Shown one piece after another: positions 62,939-64,000 of a stretch of 64,000 bases of DNA; the first letter of the stretch is position 1; every line of letters begins with the position of its first letter. A program made the position numbers and the translations under genes. Origin of the DNA: Siccirubricoccus deserti (GTDB taxonomy: Bacteria > Pseudomonadota > Alphaproteobacteria > Acetobacterales > Acetobacteraceae); assembly GCF_014283215.1 (NCBI RefSeq), contig NZ_JACOMF010000029.1, positions 1 to 64,000 of the forward strand, read 5' to 3'. The notes under the pieces are model-generated. The model made no database searches. It had not been told where the DNA came from and saw only the letters and a list, made by a program, of their open reading frames with translations.

Positions 62939-64000
62939 ATGACCACGAATGGCCGCGTCGTCTTCAGCAAGATGGAAGAAGTTGTCTTCGGCAGGCCCGC
63001 GGCCCAGGCGGTGGCAGAGCTGGCACGCCGCGCCGGGGCGGAACGGGTGTTCCTGATGGTCAGCGGCACGCTGCACCGGGAGACCGAGGAGATTGCCCGG
63101 ATCCGTGCCGCGCTTGGCAATCTCTGCGCCGGGGTGTTCGACCGCATGCCGCCGCATTCGCCGCGCCGTGCGGTGATCGAGGCGGCGGCGATGGCCCGCG
63201 ATGCGAAGGCCGACCTTATCGTGACGGTCGGCGGCGGCTCCATCACCGATGCCGCCAAGGCGGTGCAGCTCTGCCTCGCCAATGACATCCGGAGCGCCGA
63301 GGCGATGGACGCGCTGCGGCCGGTGAAGGGGCCGGACGGGGTTATGGGCCCGCCGCCCTGCAACCCGCCGAAGGTGCGGCAGATCACCGTGCCGACCACG
63401 CTGTCCGCCGGCGAATTCAGCGCCTTCTCCGGCGTGACCGATGAGCGCCGGCGGGTGAAGGAGGTGCTGAGCCATCCGGGCATCATCCCGGCCGCGGTCA
63501 TCCTCGACCCGGCGCTGACCGTGCATACGCCGGAATGGCTGTTCCTCTCGACCGGAATCCGCGCCGTGGACCATTGCGTGGAGGGCATCTGCTCGCCGGA
63601 GGCGCACCCCTATGCCGATGCCCAGGCGTTGCGGGGCCTGGCGCTGCTGGTCAGCGGCCTGAAGCGGGTGAAGGCGGACCCGGCCGATCTGCAGGCGCGG
63701 CTGGATTGTCAGCTCGGCTCCTGGCTGTCGATGGCGCCGCTGGCGACCGGCGTGCCGATGGGGGCGAGCCATGGCATCGGCTATGTGCTGGGCGCCGCCT
63801 TCGACATCCCGCACGGCCATACGTCCTGCATCATGCTGCCTTCGGTCATGCGCTGGAACAAGCCTGCCAATGCGGCGCGCCAGGCGATGGTGGCGGCGGC
63901 GATGGAGCAGCCGGGGGCGGAAGCGGGCGACCTGCTGGACGCGTTCATCGGCGGCCTTGGCATGCCGCGCAGCCTCTCGGCGGTGAAGATCGGGAAAGAG
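62939..64000 (+). CDS. Iron-containing alcohol dehydrogenase / maleylacetate reductase-like (3' end cut by window)
   Basis: The first 354 codons are present. The family features are GGGSITDAAKAVQ (NAD-binding turn), VPTTLSAGEFS, and metal ligands His in RAVDHCVEG and two His in ASHGIGYVLGA and FDIPHGHTS. The region after the last His is only partly included. GGGAGGGAACGCC precedes ATG 62939. The enzyme reduces or oxidises an alcohol or keto acid; maleylacetate reductase is one relative. It is divergent from an amidohydrolase, so the pair may share a pathway. Confidence 0.92.
   Translation, partial: MTTNGRVVFSKMEEVVFGRPAAQAVAELARRAGAERVFLMVSGTLHRETEEIARIRAALGNLCAGVFDRMPPHSPRRAVIEAAAMARDAKADLIVTVGGGSITDAAKAVQLCLANDIRSAEAMDALRPVKGPDGVMGPPPCNPPKVRQITVPTTLSAGEFSAFSGVTDERRRVKEVLSHPGIIPAAVILDPALTVHTPEWLFLSTGIRAVDHCVEGICSPEAHPYADAQALRGLALLVSGLKRVKADPADLQARLDCQLGSWLSMAPLATGVPMGASHGIGYVLGAAFDIPHGHTSCIMLPSVMRWNKPANAARQAMVAAAMEQPGAEAGDLLDAFIGGLGMPRSLSAVKIGKE

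Overview
This is a GC-rich window from an alphaproteobacterium, most likely an Acetobacteraceae member of the Roseomonas type. That call is inference. It rests on the base composition, three orphan Bug-family solute receptors, the RNase E ending in a GWW motif as in Caulobacter, and gene content typical of heterotrophic alphaproteobacteria. No rRNA, tRNA, CRISPR array or prophage was seen. Mobile DNA is limited to the last 37 codons of an IS630-type transposase at the left edge. Start codons given here are chosen from ribosome binding sites, overlaps and family lengths.

Left part (1-8.1 kb): a DUF1326/DUF2182 pair, two overlapping half-size permeases, an overlapping fdhD-mobA-small membrane protein operon for molybdenum cofactor and formate dehydrogenase maturation, a BON-LysM protein, a YihY membrane protein, a Bug receptor and a TPR protein. 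Housekeeping block (8.3-19.4 kb): RNase E, an amidase of the AmiC type and PBP1A for the cell wall, a polyprenyl diphosphate synthase, a DUF2007 protein, a tRNA1(Val)-type methyltransferase and a Sco copper chaperone. Catabolic block (19.5-27.5 kb): metallo-hydrolase, second Bug receptor, bifunctional beta-oxidation protein, amidase, an alpha/beta-hydrolase with Gly at the nucleophile position, and a flavin-dependent oxidoreductase.

Next come the conserved yfgM-bamB-der order (27.6-31.1 kb), an M24 aminopeptidase P, a DUF1127 protein, an MFS transporter, and a metabolite:H+ symporter followed by a propionate-CoA ligase (35.9-39.7 kb).

The most distinctive region is 39.7-52.6 kb. Seven minus-strand genes run from a small RTX protein through two glycosyltransferases, a coiled-coil membrane protein with a GW-x-x-D domain, two different type I secretion ATPases and an HlyD adaptor. 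A 776-residue RTX protein is transcribed divergently. It carries a 327-bp internal duplication with one mismatch. The locus looks like a dedicated type I secretion and surface-glycan system with its own cargo; no TolC gene is in the window.

The right part (52.7-64 kb) holds SelO, an acyl-CoA dehydrogenase with a CaiB-type CoA-transferase, a third Bug receptor, a lactonase-like hydrolase coupled to a hydroxyisobutyrate-dehydrogenase-like enzyme, a KGG-repeat stress protein, a tiny proline-rich protein, a decayed ABC permease, an amidohydrolase and a truncated iron-type alcohol dehydrogenase. Several convergent junctions carry strong hairpins, some of them tandem.
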